A stretch of DNA of 35,845 bases from Kiritimatiellia bacterium (GTDB taxonomy: Bacteria > Verrucomicrobiota > Kiritimatiellia > RFP12 > UBA3636). The translations under genes were made by a program, and so were the position numbers. Of this stretch, positions 32,671-35,845 are shown in pieces; positions within the stretch are counted from its first letter, which is position 1, and every line of letters begins with the position of its first letter. The notes under the pieces are model-generated. The model had not been told where the DNA came from, did no database searches, and was given only the letters and a program-made list of their open reading frames with translations. The stretch covers positions 1 through 35,845 of the forward strand of contig JAGCJJ010000021.1 in NCBI GenBank assembly GCA_017648065.1, written 5' to 3'.

Positions 32671-33672
32671 ATGAAACCAGATTCTCAATTCAATTTAGTA
32701 AAGGAAATGCTTGAAACAGCAGTTGTAATTAAAAACTTTGATTTTTCTCAAACAGCAGCAATCGCTGAGGAAATCAAAAAGACTCGCAAGCTAATGCTTA
32801 CCGGCGAGGGCTCAAGCCGCATTTTCCCTGCAAAGAACCTAATGTACTTATTCCAAAAGAAAGGTGTTGATGTTGCTGTAAATACTGATGGTGCATATCA
32901 GGCAGCTGAATATGATCTTTCAAAGAGCGTTGTTATGGTTGCTTCAAACAGTGGCAAGACAAAAGAGGCAGTTACTCTAATCAAAAAGCTTCAAGGTGAA
33001 AACCACCAGCAGATTTATGGTGTTACAGCTACAGCTAACACACCTATCGCTGATTTACCAAATGCAAGCGTTGTTCTTTCATGTGGTCCAGAAGAAGCTG
33101 TTGCTGCAACAAAGAGCGTTGTTGAGCAGGCTCTTGTTTACCAGTCTGTACTAACAAATATCAATGGCTGCAAATGCATGAACGAGAATCGTGAGAAGGC
33201 TGCCGTACTTGCTGAGCAGATTATGCTTCAGGAATACGATGCTGAGCTAATCAAGAAGATTGCTAATGCACGTATGATTTTCTTTGCTGGACGCAATGAT
33301 GGTGTCGCTGAAGAGCTAACTCTAAAGACAAATGAGATTACACGTAAGCGTAGCGACTACCTAGAAGGCACATATGCTCTTCATGGCATTGAAGAAGTAA
33401 TGCGCGAAGATGATGTAATTATCTTCATCGAGCCATGGGAAAGCGAATTTGAGAAGATTCAGAATATCTTTGAGAAAAATATCGGTGCAACTGTTATTGT
33501 TATCGCATCACAGGAAACTCCATTCCCGACAATCAAGATTCCTGAGCTATGTGGCTACAATAACTATTTCCGCCTAATGGCTGGCTGGAACCTACTTGTT
33601 CAGACAGGTATTGCTCTAGGCGTGGATTTGGACCACCCTACTCGCGCACGTAAGATTGGTAACGCAATATAA
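32671..33672 (+). CDS. SIS-domain protein, GlmS-isomerase-like sugar-phosphate isomerase or deaminase
   Basis: 333 residues with two SIS domains, like the isomerase half of GlmS and AgaS/FrlB deglycases. First domain: LTGEGSSR at 43-50, SNSGKT at 92-97 for phosphate binding, and CGPEEAVAATKS around 147-158, the GlmS ASTKA-like segment. Second domain about 190-310, with FFAGRNDG near 204. The tail GVDLDHPTRARKIGN (317-331) matches the GlmS DxDxPRNLAKS end. There is no glutaminase domain, so it cannot use glutamine as GlmS does. It probably deaminates or isomerises an amino-sugar or glycated-sugar phosphate in the cytosol. Single gene with a terminator after it. Confidence 0.82.
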   Translation: MKPDSQFNLVKEMLETAVVIKNFDFSQTAAIAEEIKKTRKLMLTGEGSSRIFPAKNLMYLFQKKGVDVAVNTDGAYQAAEYDLSKSVVMVASNSGKTKEAVTLIKKLQGENHQQIYGVTATANTPIADLPNASVVLSCGPEEAVAATKSVVEQALVYQSVLTNINGCKCMNENREKAAVLAEQIMLQEYDAELIKKIANARMIFFAGRNDGVAEELTLKTNEITRKRSDYLEGTYALHGIEEVMREDDVIIFIEPWESEFEKIQNIFEKNIGATVIVIASQETPFPTIKIPELCGYNNYFRLMAGWNLLVQTGIALGVDLDHPTRARKIGNAI

Positions 33673-33682
33673 TTTAACGAGC

Positions 33683-33722
33683 AACCCATCTGGAGAGAAT
33701 TATTGTCTCTGGATGGGTTTAT
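33683..33722 (+). terminator. Rho-independent terminator after the SIS gene
   Basis: Stem AACCCATC / GATGGGTT continues through two G-T wobbles into GAGA/TCTC, with a 9-base loop, then TTT. It starts 11 bases after the stop. Confidence 0.8.
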
Positions 33723-33748
33723 CATAATAAGATTTAAGATATAAAAAT

Positions 33749-34603
33749 ATGAAAAAAGGCTACGAGCTACTAGATAGCGGAAATGGAAGAAAGCTGGAGC
33801 GCTTTGGTGAAGTTGTACTTGCAAGACCATGTGCACAGGCAGTGTGGAAGCCTACCCTGCCACGTAGCGTTTGGGAGCAGGCAAATGCTTCATTTGACCG
33901 TGAAGATGGCAATCGCTGGCATGGACGTGCAAAGCTTCCTGAGCATTGGATTCTTGAGGATAGAGGAATGAAATTCCATCTGTCTACAACAGATTTTGGT
34001 CATCTGGGTATTTTCCCTGAGCAACGTGCCCAATGGGCATGGATCCGCGAAACTGTAGCCGCTGCTGTAGCAAAGCGTAAGCGCGAAGTTTCCGTACTCA
34101 ATCTTTTTGCTTATAGCGGAGGTTCAACATTGGCAGCAGCTATGGGTGGTGCTAAAGCAACCCACCTAGATGCTTCTCGTGGCATGGTGCAATGGGCTAG
34201 CGAAAATGCTTCTCTCAATGGTTTAGATGGCATTCGCTGGATTGTTGATGATGCACACAAGTTCATGCAGCGTGAGCTACGTCGTGGCCGTAAATATGAT
34301 GGCATTATTCTTGACCCACCTACATTCGGCAGAGGCGAAGGTGGCGAAATGTACAAAATCGAACGCGATTTGATGAATACTCTTAAGCTTTGTCGTGACC
34401 TATTGACCGACGATCCATTATTCATCCTTCTAAGCTCACATACACCTGGTTGTACACCACAAGTACTGGAGAACGTAATTTTCCAAGCTACTGCAGGTAT
34501 TCCAGGTAATGCACAAAGTGGCGAAATGCTACTGACTGGTGCTGATGATGTATTTCCACTTCCAAGTGGAACATACGTCCGCTGGACAGCTAAAGGCAAC
34601 TAA
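33749..34603 (+). CDS. Class I SAM-dependent methyltransferase, RlmI/RlmK-like rRNA methylase
   Basis: 284 residues, PF10672-type. Seen: NLFAYSGG at 118-125 (SAM motif I), D141 (motif II, HLDASRG), DDAHKF at 167-172 and DPPTFGRG at 189-196, the catalytic DPP loop of RNA methylases in the RlmI/RlmK group. The N-terminal 110 residues ([18 protein letters not shown] ... [18 protein letters not shown]) form the small beta domain that holds RNA; no PUA domain is present. The upstream leader is AT-rich with only a weak site. The glycosyltransferase starts 17 bases later. The modified nucleotide is unknown. Confidence 0.87.
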   Translation: MKKGYELLDSGNGRKLERFGEVVLARPCAQAVWKPTLPRSVWEQANASFDREDGNRWHGRAKLPEHWILEDRGMKFHLSTTDFGHLGIFPEQRAQWAWIRETVAAAVAKRKREVSVLNLFAYSGGSTLAAAMGGAKATHLDASRGMVQWASENASLNGLDGIRWIVDDAHKFMQRELRRGRKYDGIILDPPTFGRGEGGEMYKIERDLMNTLKLCRDLLTDDPLFILLSSHTPGCTPQVLENVIFQATAGIPGNAQSGEMLLTGADDVFPLPSGTYVRWTAKGN

Positions 34604-34620
34604 TCTTTTTTGTTAAGAGA

Positions 34621-35727
34621 ATGAAAATTTCTGTAATCATTCCTCTATACAATTCCAGTGCAACTATTGCACGTACAATTGCATCCCTTAAAGCACAAAC
34701 GCTTGAGGGATGCGAATTCATTTTAGTTGACGACTTTTCCTGCGACAACTCTGTTGAGCAAGCAACCCTTCTCACAAATGGAGATTCTCGCTTCTCAATT
34801 CTCACACAACCATATCGCACAGACCCATTTCAAGCTCGTACTCGTGGCATAAATTCAGCCAAAGGCGAATATGTCATGTTCCTAGATGCGGATGATGAAT
34901 TTACGCCTGATGCCTGCGAGATTGCATACAAAACAATCACAGAGCAAAATGTTGATATTTTTTGCTTTGGTTCAACAGTAATTGGCACACCAAATACATC
35001 TCTTATCGAGCTTAAGAATACACAAAAGCATTTGGATTGTGCAGAGGGTTTTTCTGGAAAAATTTCAGGAAGCGATGCTGTTAAAGATTTCTACTTCAAA
35101 AACAACAAATTTGGCACATCTATCGCACTTTGGAAAAAGGTTTTCCGTAGAGCTATTCTTGTAGAAGCAGTAAACAAAGTGGTGCCGACAGCACCATTAC
35201 GCTATGGACAAGATCTCCTTCAGCTAATCATTACAATGCTTCACACACAAAGCATCTACGTTGATAATTCAATTAAGCTACACAAATACTATCTTGGAGC
35301 TGGAGGAACACAGCAAGGAAAGTCAGCTCTTTCAATGAGCAATTTTGAGAGAATGCTCACTACAAAAAACTCACTTAACACACTAAAAAAATATTTTGAA
35401 TGCCATGCTGACTCTGCCACAATTATGACAAACAGCATTAACAATGCGCATGCATCCTATCTAAATACATGCTGTGGCAATTTTTGGTACTTAAAGGACG
35501 AGGAGCTATTTGATGGCTTCAATAAGCTTTATTCTACTTGGGGAGAAGCTATTTACACTACCCCATTCTTTTATTCTCCAGCAAATCTAATAAGATTTAA
35601 GCGTTTTGTAGTTCAAGCGATTGAGCCAGAAAAGCAAAACCGATTAAAACAAAAGCTTATCAAATTATTTCTCTCTATTCCTTTTTACAAAACAAAATTA
35701 TATCTTAAAATCTTACTTAATAAATAG
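34621..35727 (+). CDS. Family 2 glycosyltransferase
   Basis: 368 residues with an N-terminal GT-A domain: SVIIPLYNSSATI at 4-16, ILVDDFSCDNS at 34-44 for nucleotide binding and FLDADDEFTP at 87-96 with the DxD metal site. The last 40 residues are basic and hydrophobic (KLIKLFLSIPFYKTKLYLKILL), likely a membrane-associating tail. It is not closely similar to the glycosyltransferase at 7528-8409 outside the core motifs. It follows the methyltransferase by 17 bases with AAGAGA next to ATG. Probable role in a surface glycan; donor and acceptor unknown. Confidence 0.88.
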   Translation: MKISVIIPLYNSSATIARTIASLKAQTLEGCEFILVDDFSCDNSVEQATLLTNGDSRFSILTQPYRTDPFQARTRGINSAKGEYVMFLDADDEFTPDACEIAYKTITEQNVDIFCFGSTVIGTPNTSLIELKNTQKHLDCAEGFSGKISGSDAVKDFYFKNNKFGTSIALWKKVFRRAILVEAVNKVVPTAPLRYGQDLLQLIITMLHTQSIYVDNSIKLHKYYLGAGGTQQGKSALSMSNFERMLTTKNSLNTLKKYFECHADSATIMTNSINNAHASYLNTCCGNFWYLKDEELFDGFNKLYSTWGEAIYTTPFFYSPANLIRFKRFVVQAIEPEKQNRLKQKLIKLFLSIPFYKTKLYLKILLNK

Positions 35728-35762
35728 AAATTAGATGTAAAAAAATAATTTGATACAAAACA

Positions 35763-35786
35763 ATCATTAAGAAATAACTTAATGAT
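35763..35786. terminator. Bidirectional terminator-like hairpin between convergent genes
   Basis: Perfect 9-base stem ATCATTAAG / CTTAATGAT with a 6-base A-rich loop, lying between the plus-strand glycosyltransferase and the minus-strand gene at the right edge. It is AT-rich and has no T tract longer than four, so strength is uncertain. Confidence 0.5.
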
Positions 35787-35790
35787 GATG

Positions 35791-35845
35791 CTAGCGAACA
35801 AATTGATCTAGATTTGCGAGCAGTTCCTCGTCTATCTTGCGACCC
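35791..35845 (-). CDS. C-terminal end of an unidentified gene (cut by window edge)
   Basis: On the minus strand the frame entering at the right edge reads GRKIDEELLANLDQFVR and stops at TAG (35791-35793). Only 17 residues are visible. GRKIDEELL resembles a segment of the N-terminal helices of FtsY/SRP GTPases, but here it is followed at once by a stop, so that identity is unlikely. The frame is supported by its charged, helical composition and by the convergent hairpin next to it. No product can be named. Confidence 0.4.
   Translation of the reverse strand, partial: GRKIDEELLANLDQFVR

Noticed and set aside
34111..34599. 162-residue minus-strand ORF opposite the methyltransferase gene
   Set aside because: Entirely antisense to a gene with clear SAM and DPP motifs; Ser/Pro/Arg-rich shadow translation.
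35791..35845. FtsY, from the GRKIDEELL segment
   Set aside because: In FtsY this segment precedes the large GTPase domain, but here a stop follows eight residues later; too little sequence to identify.

Overview
The window is AT-rich bacterial chromosome. An ADP-heptose epimerase (hldD) points to a Gram-negative cell with heptose-containing lipopolysaccharide. Most genes have purine-rich ribosome binding sites. The mix of hldD, a split B12-dependent methionine synthase, cytosolic GH3/GH51 plant-glycan hydrolases and a secreted BspA-type leucine-rich-repeat protein would fit an anaerobic, gut-type member of the PVC superphylum (Lentisphaerota, Kiritimatiellota or Verrucomicrobiota). That placement is an inference; no rRNA is present to settle it.

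Layout. Positions 1 to 30220 are read almost entirely from the minus strand; from 30447 to about 35730 genes are on the plus strand. Listed left to right (transcription runs the other way): a Ca2+/Na+ antiporter cut by the left edge, a hemolysin III-type membrane protein, cdsA and uppS (envelope lipid block); metH, a separate MetH reactivation-domain protein and metF (methionine/folate block); a family 2 glycosyltransferase, a small basic protein, polA and an AraC-type regulator; mnmA, tatD and hldD; purC; a GH51 arabinofuranosidase; tlyA, a TetR-type regulator, a Nif3-type protein and a PAP2-like membrane protein; a membrane-anchored TPR protein; an MFS transporter, a sugar isomerase-like TIM barrel and a GH3 beta-glucosidase; tRNA-His(GTG) with a strong terminator; a DUF4153 membrane protein and the LRR protein. 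On the plus strand follow a GH3 beta-xylosidase, a SIS-domain sugar-phosphate protein, an rRNA-type methyltransferase and a second glycosyltransferase. A few codons of a convergent gene lie at the right edge.

How the genes work together. UppS and CdsA make the lipid carrier and CDP-diacylglycerol for the envelope. MetF supplies 5-methyl-THF to MetH, whose reactivation function sits on a separate adjacent gene. The GH51 and two GH3 enzymes lack signal peptides and would finish plant oligosaccharides inside the cell, plausibly fed by the MFS carrier.

No mobile element, CRISPR array, phage or defence island was seen, and I found no convincing new multi-gene system. The most notable signals are smaller: two tandem sliding-clamp-like motifs (QGDLF, QCELF) in an insertion of DNA polymerase I; an MnmA in which the usual second catalytic cysteine is a tyrosine while a CxxC pair has appeared at the first site; a perfect 8+8 bp palindrome over the purC -10; a 12 bp inverted repeat flanking the LRR-gene promoter; and an exact 14 bp duplication of the metF ribosome binding site.
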